Shown piece by piece: positions 16,286 to 26,376 of a DNA stretch of 64,000 nucleotides (the stretch's first letter is position 1; every line of letters begins with the position of its first letter). A model generated the notes under the pieces. It was not told where the DNA came from. It ran no database searches and was given only the letters and a program-made list of their open reading frames with translations. The stretch is taken from the NCBI GenBank assembly GCA_029233925.1, contig JARGOX010000001.1, positions 1 to 64,000 on the forward strand, written 5' to 3'. This stretch comes from Rhizobiaceae bacterium. Its GTDB lineage: Bacteria > Pseudomonadota > Alphaproteobacteria > Rhizobiales > Rhizobiaceae. The position numbers were made by a program, and so were the translations under genes.

Positions 16286-18466
16286 TTACCTGATGAACAG
16301 CATTTCCTGATAGGTTGGCAATGGCCACAGATCATCGGCGACAATGTCCTCCAGCGCATCGACAGCCTTACGGATTTCAAGCATTTTCGGCAGGATTAAA
16401 TCTTTGACAAAATGACAATGAGCGGAAACATCCGCAGCGTCGTTCTCATTCGCCTTGAGCGCGACAAGTTCCGCAACCGAATCCTGCAAACTGCCGATCA
16501 GATCCGTCACCTGCAAAATGGTTGTATGATCTGATTCAATGCCGATTGCCTTGAGGTTTGCAAGGCTTGAAGCGAGCTCGCCCTGATAACGGACTGCCGC
16601 CGGCAGAACCATGGTCCGGGCCATCTCCACCACCAGATTGGATTCCACATTCACGGCATGGACGTACTGCTCGGCATAGACTTCATAACGTGAATCCAGT
16701 TCGCGCTCGGAGAGAACACCGTATTTTGCAAACAGGTCGGTGTAACGCTGCTCCTTGATGACACCGACCGCATCGGGTGTTGTCACCAGGTTCGGAAGAC
16801 CACGTCTTGCCGCTTCAGCCTGCCATTCATCTGAATAACCGTCACCATTGAAGACGACGCTGGAACATTGCGTCCAGACCTTCTTCACATAGTCAGATAC
16901 GGCTTTGCCCAGCAGTTCCGGCGTGCTTGTATCTGATGCTTCCAGCATGGTGGCCGCTTCATCCAGGGCTTCCGCCATGATCGTGTTCATCGCAACCATC
17001 GGGCCGGCAATGGACTGATTTGAGCCGACGGCACGGAATTCAAAACGGTTGCCGGTAAAAGCCATGGGGCTGGTGCGGTTGCGGTCGCCGGAATCTTTCG
17101 GAATCTGCGGCAGGACGTCCACACCGAGATTGAGCGGCGCCTTTCTGGATGTCACCTGGCCGCCATTGACAATGGATTCCATGATTTCGTTGAGCTCTGC
17201 ACCCAGGAAAACCGACAGGATAGCAGGTGGTGCTTCATTGGCACCCAGCCGATGGTCATTCGAGGCCGAAGCCACGACTGAGCGTAGCAATTTCGCATGT
17301 TTATAGACGGCTGACACCATCGCAGCGCAAAAGACGATGAACTGGGTATTTTCCGCCGGCGTATCGCCGGGATCAAACAGATTGCCGGCCTTCGAGGAGC
17401 CCATCGAAAAATTGACGTGTTTGCCGCTGCCATTGACGCCGGCAAAGGGCTTTTCGTGCAACAGACAGACCATGCCGTATTTGGTGGCGACCTTCTTCAG
17501 CGTGGTCATGACCAATTGCTGGTGGTCTGTGGCAACATTGGCAAATTCGAAAACCGGTGCCAGTTCAAACTGGCCCGGCGCCACCTCATTGTGCCTTGTC
17601 TTGGCCGGGATGCCCAGCTTGAAGCACTCGCGCTCCACCTCGAACATGAAGGCCTGCACCCTTTCCGGAATTGCCCCGAAATAGTGATCGTCGAATTCCT
17701 GACCCTTTGGCGGCGGTGCGCCAAACAGCGTGCGACCACAGGCCAAAAGGTCCGGGCGCGCGTAGTAAAAATGGTTGTCCACGAGGAAATATTCCTGCTC
17801 TGCGCCGGCGGTTGCCGATACGAAGGGGCCATCCGTACCAAAGAACTTCAGAACACGTTGTGTCTGTGAATTGAGCGCCTGCATTGAGCGCAAAACCGGT
17901 GTCTTCTTATCCAGCGCTTCCCCGGTCCAGGACACAAAGGCAGTGGGAATGCACAATGTCGTACCGTTGGGGTTTTCGATAATATAGGCAGGACTGGTGA
18001 CGTCCCAGATCGTATATCCGCGCGCTTCAAATGTCTGGCGAATGCCGCCATTAGGGAAAGACGATCCGTCGGGTTCACCCTGAATGAGTGCTTTTCCAGC
18101 AAAGGTTGCAATCGTACCGCCATCGCCATCGGGGTCGAAGAAGGAATCATGCTTTTCTGCGGTCAGGCCGGTAAGTGGATAAAAAACATGGGCATAATGC
18201 GTGACACCCTTTGTGATGGCCCATGTCTTGATGGCTTCGGCGACCGCGTCTGCAGTGGTGATATCAAGTGGCTGACCGGACATGATGGTTTTCTTCAGCG
18301 ATTTGAAGATTGCCTTGGGCAGACGCTGCTCCATCTTGTCCAGACTGAAGACGTTTTCACCCCAGACAGAACTGGTTGGACTGGAAACAAAATCAAAACC
18401 GGATTCAACAATGGGTGTGGTGATTATTGAAGCAATGGCATTAAGGCGCGCCGAATTTCCACTCAT
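16286..18466 (-). CDS. glnN: Type III glutamine synthetase
   Basis: A 726-residue glutamine synthetase of the long GSIII class, about 1.5 times the length of GSI. It makes glutamine from glutamate, ammonia and ATP in the cytoplasm. Recognisable segments include [27 protein letters not shown] and [13 protein letters not shown], which hold the metal- and nucleotide-binding residues, and the C-terminal extension typical of GSIII. Because GSIII is usually an extra enzyme used under nitrogen limitation, the sigma-54 promoter found upstream (18522-18537) fits well. It is unlinked in function to the sox genes. Confidence 0.94.
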   Translation of the reverse strand: MSGNSARLNAIASIITTPIVESGFDFVSSPTSSVWGENVFSLDKMEQRLPKAIFKSLKKTIMSGQPLDITTADAVAEAIKTWAITKGVTHYAHVFYPLTGLTAEKHDSFFDPDGDGGTIATFAGKALIQGEPDGSSFPNGGIRQTFEARGYTIWDVTSPAYIIENPNGTTLCIPTAFVSWTGEALDKKTPVLRSMQALNSQTQRVLKFFGTDGPFVSATAGAEQEYFLVDNHFYYARPDLLACGRTLFGAPPPKGQEFDDHYFGAIPERVQAFMFEVERECFKLGIPAKTRHNEVAPGQFELAPVFEFANVATDHQQLVMTTLKKVATKYGMVCLLHEKPFAGVNGSGKHVNFSMGSSKAGNLFDPGDTPAENTQFIVFCAAMVSAVYKHAKLLRSVVASASNDHRLGANEAPPAILSVFLGAELNEIMESIVNGGQVTSRKAPLNLGVDVLPQIPKDSGDRNRTSPMAFTGNRFEFRAVGSNQSIAGPMVAMNTIMAEALDEAATMLEASDTSTPELLGKAVSDYVKKVWTQCSSVVFNGDGYSDEWQAEAARRGLPNLVTTPDAVGVIKEQRYTDLFAKYGVLSERELDSRYEVYAEQYVHAVNVESNLVVEMARTMVLPAAVRYQGELASSLANLKAIGIESDHTTILQVTDLIGSLQDSVAELVALKANENDAADVSAHCHFVKDLILPKMLEIRKAVDALEDIVADDLWPLPTYQEMLFIR

Positions 18467-18521
18467 GAGGAGTTCCTTTTGTTATTGGTGTGGGGACAAC
18501 GTGCCCAACGCCCTTAACATA

Positions 18522-18537
18522 AGCAAAATCCGTGCCA
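18522..18537 (-). promoter_or_regulatory. Sigma-54 promoter of glnN
   Basis: The minus strand reads TGGCACGGATTTTGCT, an exact match to the -24/-12 consensus TGGCACG-N4-TTGCT. It ends about 55 bp before the glnN ATG. An NtrC-type activator is expected; I found no clear NtrC binding site in the remaining 190 bp up to the next gene. Confidence 0.8.
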
Positions 18538-18727
18538 TTTCGAAAGAGCTATAGGCGCGATAGCCCTCTGAATTTTTTAGGGAAATGGTGATATTTGTGG
18601 CAACATGATCGAAATTTAATCACTGCACAGCAGCTTGATACGCAGTGACCAAACATCAGCCCGTTCATTCATCTCGTCGAAGACTGCCCTAACAATGGCA
18701 ATTTACCGGTCAGGACAGCTTCACCTA

Positions 18728-20197
18728 TCAGCCGAGCGCCGGTATCGCACGCAGCGCGTGAACGAGTTCAGTGGGGCCATCAACCTTCGTCAGATGGTTG
18801 GCGGCTACCAATATGCGATCCTGAAGTCCCCTATCGAGCCCATCACAGCAGGCGCGAAACTTCTCTTCGATATCCGTTTCACTCATTGGGTTCATCGGAC
18901 CACCTCGGTAACGGTTATCGGCTTCGGCTCTGATCTCTGTTCTATCCTTGAGGACGACCACCACCCGGGACCGTATAAGATCGAAGCCCATGGCGTTGAT
19001 TTGCGGGTCCACAGCGGTCTTGATCCGACGCTGCATATCCTGGAATTGCGGCGTACAGATAAGCGCGTCACTGAATTCGGAAATGCCAGCACGACGATAG
19101 AGGACAATCATGGCAAAGAGCGCCGCCATGGAAAACTTTGCCTGCAGATGGTTGGCGGCGATCGGGTAGCGGATGGGATTGAGTATATTGTCGCCCGCAA
19201 AAAACTCGATACGTTCAACATTTTCGGGCTTCACATCATGGTCGATAACAAGATCGCGCATCATATCCATTGCCTGATGGGTCAGAATGCCACTGGGATA
19301 TGGTTTGATGCTGACACCGGGATTGACCACGCTCCAGTCCGAACCGAAACCCTGTCCGAGTTTTTCCTGTGAGAAACCCCCTGCCAGCACGCTGGCAAAG
19401 CCCCATTTGCCGTCAAGGGCATTTGGGTCTCCGGTGAAGCCACGCTGCGCCATGAGTGCTGCCATCACACCATTTTCCGACGCTCTGCCCACATGCCAGG
19501 GTTTGCTCATAGTACCGAAGTTGCAGCGGATGCCGGCCGCCATCGCGGCCGCAATGCCAAACGCGTTTTGCGTTGCCTTGCGATCAAGCCCCAGGAGCCA
19601 GGCAGCCGATGCAGCAGAGCCGAATGTGGCCACGGTACCCGATGAGTGATGACCACGCAGATAATGATCCGGCTTCATCCATTCCGAAATTTTGCATGAG
19701 ACTTCAAAACCAATGCAAAATGCGGCCATGAACCGCTCGCCCGCCACGTCGCCAAGCTTGTGGGAAAGTGCCAGTGTCGAAGACAGGGGCGCGGCAGAGG
19801 GATGGGTAAGAAGACCGTAGACATGGGCCGGGTCGTTACTGACCTGTGTATCGTCAAAGTCATGGGCATGCGCAGATATGCCGAGTGCTCGCGCTGCGAT
19901 CTGGGCAGGCACACACACCTCGCCTGCCCCCAACAGGAATGAATCCGACCGGCCGCCGTCAGACATCGCCATCTCGACAATGATTTGCGTCGCACGTTCG
20001 CGCAATCCGCCTACATACAGTCCTGTCGTATCAACAATGCAACGTCGCGACATATCCAGGACGGCCGAGGGAATGTCCGAGAACCCTGTATTCATGATGA
20101 AGTCCACCGCCTGTGCAGTGACGTTTTCAGAAAGAAATTCCGCGTTTTCGGCCGCGTCCATCGCGTGGCCTGCGGATGCTGGATACAAGTCTGACAT
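18728..20197 (-). CDS. MmgE/PrpD family protein
   Basis: A 489-residue cytoplasmic protein of the MmgE/PrpD family. The family includes 2-methylcitrate dehydratase, cis-aconitate decarboxylase and iminodisuccinate epimerase, so the reaction cannot be named from the fold. The conserved HDFDDT motif and HPSAAPLSSTLALS segment are visible, as are the central KPWHVGRASENG segment and the C-terminal MmgE/PrpD lid domain. AGGAGATGAT precedes the ATG. It is divergent from a GntR regulator and shares with it a double palindromic operator, so its substrate is probably linked to the neighbouring ABC importer. Confidence 0.87.
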   Translation of the reverse strand: MSDLYPASAGHAMDAAENAEFLSENVTAQAVDFIMNTGFSDIPSAVLDMSRRCIVDTTGLYVGGLRERATQIIVEMAMSDGGRSDSFLLGAGEVCVPAQIAARALGISAHAHDFDDTQVSNDPAHVYGLLTHPSAAPLSSTLALSHKLGDVAGERFMAAFCIGFEVSCKISEWMKPDHYLRGHHSSGTVATFGSAASAAWLLGLDRKATQNAFGIAAAMAAGIRCNFGTMSKPWHVGRASENGVMAALMAQRGFTGDPNALDGKWGFASVLAGGFSQEKLGQGFGSDWSVVNPGVSIKPYPSGILTHQAMDMMRDLVIDHDVKPENVERIEFFAGDNILNPIRYPIAANHLQAKFSMAALFAMIVLYRRAGISEFSDALICTPQFQDMQRRIKTAVDPQINAMGFDLIRSRVVVVLKDRTEIRAEADNRYRGGPMNPMSETDIEEKFRACCDGLDRGLQDRILVAANHLTKVDGPTELVHALRAIPALG

Positions 20198-20208
20198 ATC
20201 ATCTCCTG

Positions 20209-20258
20209 GTTAACTGTTGACAGTTTGCGATTCTAATGGCTAACTGTCAACAGTTAAC
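20209..20258. promoter_or_regulatory. Double palindromic operator between prpD-like and gntR genes
   Basis: A 17-bp unit at 20209-20225 is repeated exactly in inverted orientation at 20242-20258, with 16 bp between. Each unit is built on the dyad AACTGTTGACAGTT. Each also carries a TTGACA hexamer, one on each strand, so the likely regulator (the adjacent GntR/FCD protein) would cover both divergent promoters. Confidence 0.75.
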
Positions 20259-20306
20259 TATTGTCATTGCCACATGAGATGACCAACAGAAATCCGAGGT
20301 TCCCGA

Positions 20307-20996
20307 ATGATTAGTGATGGTTCAGACCTGCTTGCCCTGCGTAAAAACAATACGCTTTCCTCGCTGGTGGCAGAGAAAATTGAGACCTACATCATGGATG
20401 GCCGATTATCGGCAGGCGAGCGTATCAACGAAGCCGTCCTTGCCCGTGAACTGGGTGTCAGTCGCGGCCCAATCCGCGAGGCTGCCCGCCTTCTGTCCAG
20501 CCAGGGCCTTGTCGAATTCGTTGCCAACAAGGGTGCATTTGTTCGCTCAATCGACCGGGATGAACTGCTTGAAATCTATGATCTTCGTGCAGTGCTGACC
20601 GGCTATGCCTGCATGCGTGCCGCAGCAAGACACAAGGACGGGACATCCATCCTGAGGGATCTGCACAAGCAGATGTCAGATGCGGCGGAAAACAATGATG
20701 CCGCTGCCTATTATACTTTGAATCTGCAGTTTCACGAACACCTGATCAACCTGGCACAAAGCCCGCGCCTCAAGGCCATGACGGATGGCCTGATCAAGGA
20801 AACGCATCTGTTTCGCCAGGTGTCACTGCAACGTCATCCCGACATGGCGCAATCCAATATTGAACACGGAGAGATACTCGCCGCCATCGAGAACGGCGAT
20901 GAGAAGCGAGCGCAGAAGCTCGGAGAATCCCATGTGCGCTCGGGCAAGAAACGCTTTGAAAAGGCGGCAGTAAACCTCGTCAGCACAGAAGACTGA
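20307..20996 (+). CDS. GntR-family regulator, FCD type
   Basis: A 229-residue transcription regulator. Residues about 15-80 form the GntR winged helix (ARELGVSRGPIREAARLLSS) and the rest is the all-helical FCD ligand domain, with Asp/His metal-ligand positions such as in LQFHEHLI. It is the probable controller of the MmgE/PrpD gene and of the downstream transporter operon; the ABC binding-protein gene starts 34 nt after its stop, so regulator and importer may be one transcript. The ligand is unknown; FCD regulators usually bind small organic acids. Confidence 0.88.
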   Translation: MISDGSDLLALRKNNTLSSLVAEKIETYIMDGRLSAGERINEAVLARELGVSRGPIREAARLLSSQGLVEFVANKGAFVRSIDRDELLEIYDLRAVLTGYACMRAAARHKDGTSILRDLHKQMSDAAENNDAAAYYTLNLQFHEHLINLAQSPRLKAMTDGLIKETHLFRQVSLQRHPDMAQSNIEHGEILAAIENGDEKRAQKLGESHVRSGKKRFEKAAVNLVSTED

Positions 20997-21030
20997 CAGG
21001 GTGAACATCAAAAACCAACTGGAGGAAATT

Positions 21031-22605
21031 ATGAAAACAAAGAAAATCGGGCTTGCCATCGGTGCGATCCTGCTCGCCACTGGATTGAACCATGGAATGG
21101 CGCAGGCTGAAGATGCAAAGGTCGGGGTGCGCAGTGAGTCCGCATCCATGGATCCGCATTTTTCCTATGTTGCAACAAACAAGGCAGCAGTGACAAACAT
21201 CTTCGATACGCTGATCATGCGCGACGAAGACCTTCAACTCAAGCCAGCACTGGCAACCAGTTGGAAACACATCGGAGACGGGGTGTGGGAAATAAAATTG
21301 CGTGAGGGCGTCAGATGGCATGATGGCCAGCCCTTTACGGCTCAGGATGTGATTTTTACCTTCGAGCGGGCACCCAATGTCCCCAACAGCCCGGCACCTT
21401 TTGGACAGTTTCTGTCTCAAATTGCCGAAGCAAAAGCGATTGATGACCACACTTTGCATATCACCACGCGCAACCCCTCCCCGCAAATCCTGTTTGATCT
21501 CGCAGAGGTCCCGATCATTTCCAAACATGCGGGCGAAGGCGCCGCAACTGCCGATTACAATAACGGCAAAGCGACAATAGGAACCGGGCCTTTCAAATTT
21601 GTCTCATGGTCACCGGGTGGTTCGCTCAAGCTTGCACGCAACGACGATTATTGGGCCGGGCCCTCGGATTTCGAACACGTCGAAGTCATTGCCATGCCAA
21701 ACGACGCCACAAGGGTCGCTGCTTTGCTGTCCGGCGACGTCGACCTGATCAATGCCGTTCCACCAGAGAGCTTTCAACTGCTGAAAAATAACGACGCAAT
21801 CAATATTGCCATGACGCAGGACGTATACACGGCCTATTTGCACATCGATACAGATCGCGAAGTGACACCCAATATCACCGCAAAAGACGGGTCGGAAATA
21901 GGAAACCCACTGCTTGATGTTCGCGTTCGCGAGGCTTTGTCACTGGCGATCAACCGGGATGCGATTATCGAAAGACTGCTTCAGGGGCTTGCAATGCCTG
22001 CCGGCCAACTCGCCGGCCCAACCATGGTCGGATACAATCCGGATATCCTGCCAACGCCCTATGATCCGGAACGGGCCAAGGCACTTCTTGCCGAAGCCGG
22101 TTTTCCCGATGGCTTCAAACTGACAATCCATGGTCCGAACAATCGTTACGTCGCCGATGGTCAGATTGTTCAGGCAATTGCACAGATGTTCGAGCGGGTT
22201 GGAATCACCACCGTGGTGGAAACGATGCCTGCAAATGTCTTCTTTCCTGCAGCAAGTGCCCGTGATTTCTCCATCTTCTTTCTGGGCTGGGGTTCGGCTC
22301 AAGGTACAGCCTGGCACGGCCTTCGTGGTGTGCTGATGACCTATGACAAGGAACAGGGATATGGCTCATCCAATCGGGGACGTTACCACAATGCAGAGGT
22401 GGACGAACTGACAATCGCCTCCATGTCGACCTTTGACGTTGACGAGGCCGCCAGCCTGTCTGCGCAGGCTGCAGCAGTGGCCTTTGCGGATTTCGCCATT
22501 CTACCCATGCATTATCAGATGAATGTCTGGGCCACCCAAAAAGGGTTCGCATTTGTCCCACGGCAGGATCAGATGACCCTGGTTTACGGACTGTCCAGGA
22601 AGTGA
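21031..22605 (+). CDS. Periplasmic peptide/nickel-type substrate-binding protein
   Basis: A 524-residue lipid-free exported binding protein of the SBP_bac_5 (DppA/OppA) family with a Sec signal peptide ending near residue 25 (MAQAEDA). It contains typical family segments, for example LREGVRWHDGQPFTAQDVIFTFERA and LSLAINRDAII. The start is ATG 21031 after a strong GGAGGA; an in-frame GTG lies at 21001. Its stop overlaps the next start (TGATG). The family binds peptides but also opines, glutathione and other compounds. Confidence 0.9.
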   Translation: MKTKKIGLAIGAILLATGLNHGMAQAEDAKVGVRSESASMDPHFSYVATNKAAVTNIFDTLIMRDEDLQLKPALATSWKHIGDGVWEIKLREGVRWHDGQPFTAQDVIFTFERAPNVPNSPAPFGQFLSQIAEAKAIDDHTLHITTRNPSPQILFDLAEVPIISKHAGEGAATADYNNGKATIGTGPFKFVSWSPGGSLKLARNDDYWAGPSDFEHVEVIAMPNDATRVAALLSGDVDLINAVPPESFQLLKNNDAINIAMTQDVYTAYLHIDTDREVTPNITAKDGSEIGNPLLDVRVREALSLAINRDAIIERLLQGLAMPAGQLAGPTMVGYNPDILPTPYDPERAKALLAEAGFPDGFKLTIHGPNNRYVADGQIVQAIAQMFERVGITTVVETMPANVFFPAASARDFSIFFLGWGSAQGTAWHGLRGVLMTYDKEQGYGSSNRGRYHNAEVDELTIASMSTFDVDEAASLSAQAAAVAFADFAILPMHYQMNVWATQKGFAFVPRQDQMTLVYGLSRK

Positions 22606-24455
22606 TGCAAAACACCAAAGAAACAGCGCATAGGCTGGATGCCGCGGATATCTCCCGCGGCATCACCGTCCCGACACGCGACGGCATCATGCTCTCGACC
22701 AATATTCATGGCGCTGCATTGGGACCTCTTCCAGTTGTGCTGGAGCGCACGCCCTATGGAAAAGAAACCTGTGATCAATCGGAAAGACATGCCGGCATGG
22801 CCCGACCATTGACGCGCGCGCAATTGGCAGTGCGTTTCTGTGAGGCTGGTTTCATCTATGTTGTTCAGGACTGCCGGGGAACCGGGCAGTCAGGCGGCCT
22901 TTTTAGAAAATACACGCAGGAAGCAGCCGATACAGTGGACACTATCGACTGGATACGATCGCAAGCCTGGTGTGGCGGGTTCATAGGCATGGTCGGTTTT
23001 TCCTACGGCGCGGCCTGTCAGGTTGCGGCGCTTGAATTCGAAAAAACAATCATCGATGCTGCATGCATAGATTGCGGTGGCTTTTCGGATGCCTATCGTT
23101 CCGGTATCAGGCAGGGTGGCGCATTTTCACTCAAACAAGCCACGTGGGCCTATGCTCAGGCGATACGCGACAAATCCCGCGCAGGTGACGATGCTGCAGT
23201 CGCCGCCCTCAAATCACAATCGTTGCAGGAATGGCTGGAAGATGGCCCCTGGTCCCAGGACCACTCTCCCTTGCAGGCAGCACCGGCTCACCGTGACAAT
23301 CTGGCCACCTTGTGGCAGGCAGGAGACCACAGTGACTTCTGGCTGCAACCGGGTCTTTACAAAGACCCTGAAATGCTCGCCGGCAGTGACACGGCAGCCC
23401 TGTTCATCACCAGTTGGTTCGACACGTCACTGATTTCAACGCTCGACAATTTCCAGGCAAAATCGAAATCACCGCAAGCGTCATCACAGCTGATCATAGG
23501 ACCCTGGTCCCATGGCAATAGGTTTACCAGCGTTGCCGGCGAAGCCGATTTCGGCCCCGCGGCAACACCCGAGACGGGGCTTGGCTGCTCTCTGCTCGAA
23601 AAACGCCTGGGCTGGTTGCAGTGCGCATTTGAACAGAAGACTTCAAACCACCCCTCGCCGACAACCAGAATTGTCTATTTCGAGATGGGTGGAGGGACCG
23701 GCTGCCGGAACAACAATGGCAAGATCGACCATGGCGGATGCTGGCAGTCATGCACGTCCTGGCCTCCCGCCCATACGCGTGCGCTGGCTTACACGCTTGC
23801 CGGTGACAGACTGCGTGCCGCTTTTCCGGATAAATATGAAACAGAGCGCCGTTGGACAAGCGATCCGCACAACCCGGTTCCGACTCTCGGTGGGGCCATC
23901 AATTCCGGCGAGCCGGTCATGTCGGGGGGCATGTTTGATCAAAATGTACAATTTGCCTGCTCCGCAACCGACGGGGCAAGTCTTTCCCAATGCCAAAGAA
24001 CGGACGTGCTGAGTTTCTTTACGGAACCACTCGGCGCCGACATCCACATTGCAGGCCCCATTACAATGGAACTGTGGATCATGTGCGATCAGCCGGATGC
24101 CGATATCACCATCAAACTGATTGATTGTTATCCCGCCAACGGACCGGCGGTGAATATCAGCGACGGCATACTCAGGCTTCGCTATCGCGACAGTTGGCGC
24201 TTTCCACAGATGATGGAACGCGACAAACCCGCATTAATCACTGTAATGGCAAACCCATCCGCAAACAGATTCGCTGCGGGACATCGAATCCGTGTCGATA
24301 TAGCCGCGAGCAATTTCCCCAATTTCGACGTCAACCCGCAAACAGGCGCGCAGCAAGGCCTGCCAGGTCAGCGGCAGATGGCAAATCTGACGTTGGTATC
24401 ATCTGCACAGCAACCTTCCCGCCTTCTGCTGACCCAACGGATACACACCACATGA
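22605..24455 (+). CDS. CocE/NonD family serine hydrolase
   Basis: A 616-residue alpha/beta hydrolase of the X-Pro dipeptidyl-peptidase S15/CocE family. The nucleophile is Ser133 in GFSYG, and the C-terminal third is the jelly-roll domain typical of CocE (PITMELWIMCDQPDADI). It lacks a signal peptide, so it acts in the cytoplasm on ester or amide bonds of an imported substrate. The ATG at 22605 overlaps the stop of the binding-protein gene, and its stop overlaps the permease start (ATGA). The gene thus sits inside the ABC operon, which strongly links the hydrolase to the transported compound. Confidence 0.88.
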   Translation: MQNTKETAHRLDAADISRGITVPTRDGIMLSTNIHGAALGPLPVVLERTPYGKETCDQSERHAGMARPLTRAQLAVRFCEAGFIYVVQDCRGTGQSGGLFRKYTQEAADTVDTIDWIRSQAWCGGFIGMVGFSYGAACQVAALEFEKTIIDAACIDCGGFSDAYRSGIRQGGAFSLKQATWAYAQAIRDKSRAGDDAAVAALKSQSLQEWLEDGPWSQDHSPLQAAPAHRDNLATLWQAGDHSDFWLQPGLYKDPEMLAGSDTAALFITSWFDTSLISTLDNFQAKSKSPQASSQLIIGPWSHGNRFTSVAGEADFGPAATPETGLGCSLLEKRLGWLQCAFEQKTSNHPSPTTRIVYFEMGGGTGCRNNNGKIDHGGCWQSCTSWPPAHTRALAYTLAGDRLRAAFPDKYETERRWTSDPHNPVPTLGGAINSGEPVMSGGMFDQNVQFACSATDGASLSQCQRTDVLSFFTEPLGADIHIAGPITMELWIMCDQPDADITIKLIDCYPANGPAVNISDGILRLRYRDSWRFPQMMERDKPALITVMANPSANRFAAGHRIRVDIAASNFPNFDVNPQTGAQQGLPGQRQMANLTLVSSAQQPSRLLLTQRIHTT

Positions 24456-25429
24456 TCGCATTCATTATCCAGAGATTGCTGCAGGGCGCCGGTGTCGTTC
24501 TCGCCATGTCGGTCATCGTTTTTGTCGGAGTTTTTGCCATTGGCGACCCGGTGGAACTGCTGATCAATCCCGATGCAGATCAACTCACGCGCGATGCCGT
24601 AGCCCATTCGCTTGGTCTCGACCAACCACTTTGGCGGCAATATCTGATCTTCCTGTGGTCTGCAGTGCATGGGCAGTTGGGAACGTCCTTTGTCTTCAAT
24701 ATCCCGGCGATCGAACTTATTCTTCAGCGTTTGCCAGCCACTTTGGAACTGGCTCTTGGTGCCACGCTGCTGGCCATCACAATCGGAATTCCTCTCGGTT
24801 TGATCGCGGGTTTGTTTGACAATTCCTGGTTCTCCCGGGTGATCATGGCCGGTTCGATATTCGGCTTTTCTCTTCCGACATTCTGGGTCGGGCTGATTCT
24901 CATTCTTACCTTTGGCGTCTGGCTGGGTTGGTTGCCGGTGTTCGGTCGCGGCGAGACGGTTGCCGTTTTTGGTATAGAATGGAGTTTCCTGACCCTGGAC
25001 GGACTTGCACATCTTGCCCTGCCGGTACTCAACCTGGCCTTGTTCAAGGTCGCTCTGTTCATTCGCCTGACGCGGGCAAGCGTTCGGGAAATCGTGCCGC
25101 AGGATTTTGTCCGGTTCGCACGCGCCATGGGCATTCACCCCTCACGGGTCCTGACGCGACATATCCTGAAAAACATCATGATACCGATCGTGACAGTCAT
25201 CGGCATTGAATTCGGCTCCGTTGTGGCATTCGCCGTTGTCACAGAATCCATTTTCAACTGGCCGGGGATGGGCAAGCTCATCATCGAATCCATCAATCAA
25301 CTGGACCGCCCTGTCATCGTCGCCTATCTCATGGTGATTGTCGTCATGTTCGTTTTCATCAATCTTGTCGTGGATTTGCTCTATGCGGTCCTCGACCCAC
25401 GCGTTCGGCTGGGGAGCACAAGTCGATGA
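24452..25429 (+). CDS. ABC permease, DppB family
   Basis: A 325-residue inner-membrane permease with six helices and the binding-protein-dependent transport signature near the C-terminus (ARAMGIHPSRVLTRHILKN). It forms the channel with the following permease. It is coupled to both neighbours through ATGA overlaps. The open frame extends upstream to 24125 but that part overlaps the hydrolase gene and is not coding. Confidence 0.92.
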   Translation: MIAFIIQRLLQGAGVVLAMSVIVFVGVFAIGDPVELLINPDADQLTRDAVAHSLGLDQPLWRQYLIFLWSAVHGQLGTSFVFNIPAIELILQRLPATLELALGATLLAITIGIPLGLIAGLFDNSWFSRVIMAGSIFGFSLPTFWVGLILILTFGVWLGWLPVFGRGETVAVFGIEWSFLTLDGLAHLALPVLNLALFKVALFIRLTRASVREIVPQDFVRFARAMGIHPSRVLTRHILKNIMIPIVTVIGIEFGSVVAFAVVTESIFNWPGMGKLIIESINQLDRPVIVAYLMVIVVMFVFINLVVDLLYAVLDPRVRLGSTSR

Positions 25430-26376
25430 CCGGGTCCAACACACAGCAATCAGCCGTACCATTGCGCGGCGCCAAAGAAGCGCATGCAACGAAGCCGCAG
25501 TCAAATCTCTCCAAACTTCTTGCATTTGGAGCAGAATTCTGCGGGAGTCCGGCGGCTTTGGCAGGCATTGTGACGCTCGGCGTCGTCATTGCGGCAGCAA
25601 TATGCGCACCGCTGATCACCCCCCAGAATCCTTACGACCTGTCAACGCTTTCCATCATGGACGCGCGGCTGCCCCCTGGAACGAGTAATTTCAATGGCTA
25701 CACGCATTGGCTGGGAACGGATGGCCTGGGGCGCGACATGTTCAGCGCCATTGTATACGGCTTACGCATATCACTCACTGTTGGAGCCACCAGCGCCATA
25801 TTTGCGCTGATAATCGGCATGACCATGGGACTGAGCGCCGCCTATGTCGGTGGGCGAACCGATGCTGCCATCATGCGACTGGTTGACCTGCAGATGAGTT
25901 TCCCTCCCATCCTCATCGCCCTGATCCTGCTTGCGATCCTGGGACGCGGAGCCGACAAGACCATGATAGCCCTGATTGCCGTGCAATGGGCCTATTACGC
26001 ACGGACAGTGCGTGCATCTGCACTCGTCGAACGCGAGCGGGAATATATCGAGGCTGCACGTGGACTGCGCCTGGGACACGGACAGATCATTTTCCGTCAC
26101 CTGCTTCCCAATTGCTTCACGCCGTTGCTGGTGGTTCTGACCATTCAGATGGCCCACGCCATCACGCTTGAAGCAACCTTGAGTTTTCTGGGCATCGGGC
26201 TGCCTGAAACGCAACCCTCCCTTGGGCTGCTCATTGCCAATGGTTATCAATACATGCTCAGCGGCGCCTATTGGATATCCATTTTCCCCGGGATCGCGCT
26301 TCTGGTCACCCTGCTTTCCATCAATATTGTCGGGGATCGTCTCCGCGACATGCTCAATCCGGGGCTGAAACGATGA
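25426..26376 (+). CDS. ABC permease, DppC family
   Basis: A 316-residue inner-membrane permease with the DppC N-terminal helix followed by the conserved HWLGTDGLGRDMFS segment, and the EAA loop EAARGLRLGHGQIIFRHLLP that contacts the ATPases. It starts on ATGA overlapping the previous stop. Together with the DppB-like protein it forms the transmembrane pore. Confidence 0.92.
   Translation: MTGSNTQQSAVPLRGAKEAHATKPQSNLSKLLAFGAEFCGSPAALAGIVTLGVVIAAAICAPLITPQNPYDLSTLSIMDARLPPGTSNFNGYTHWLGTDGLGRDMFSAIVYGLRISLTVGATSAIFALIIGMTMGLSAAYVGGRTDAAIMRLVDLQMSFPPILIALILLAILGRGADKTMIALIAVQWAYYARTVRASALVEREREYIEAARGLRLGHGQIIFRHLLPNCFTPLLVVLTIQMAHAITLEATLSFLGIGLPETQPSLGLLIANGYQYMLSGAYWISIFPGIALLVTLLSINIVGDRLRDMLNPGLKR

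Noticed and set aside
24125-24451. N-terminal extension of the DppB-type permease
   Set aside because: It overlaps the hydrolase gene in another frame, is hydrophilic and Arg/Gln-rich; the ATGA at 24452 is the natural start.
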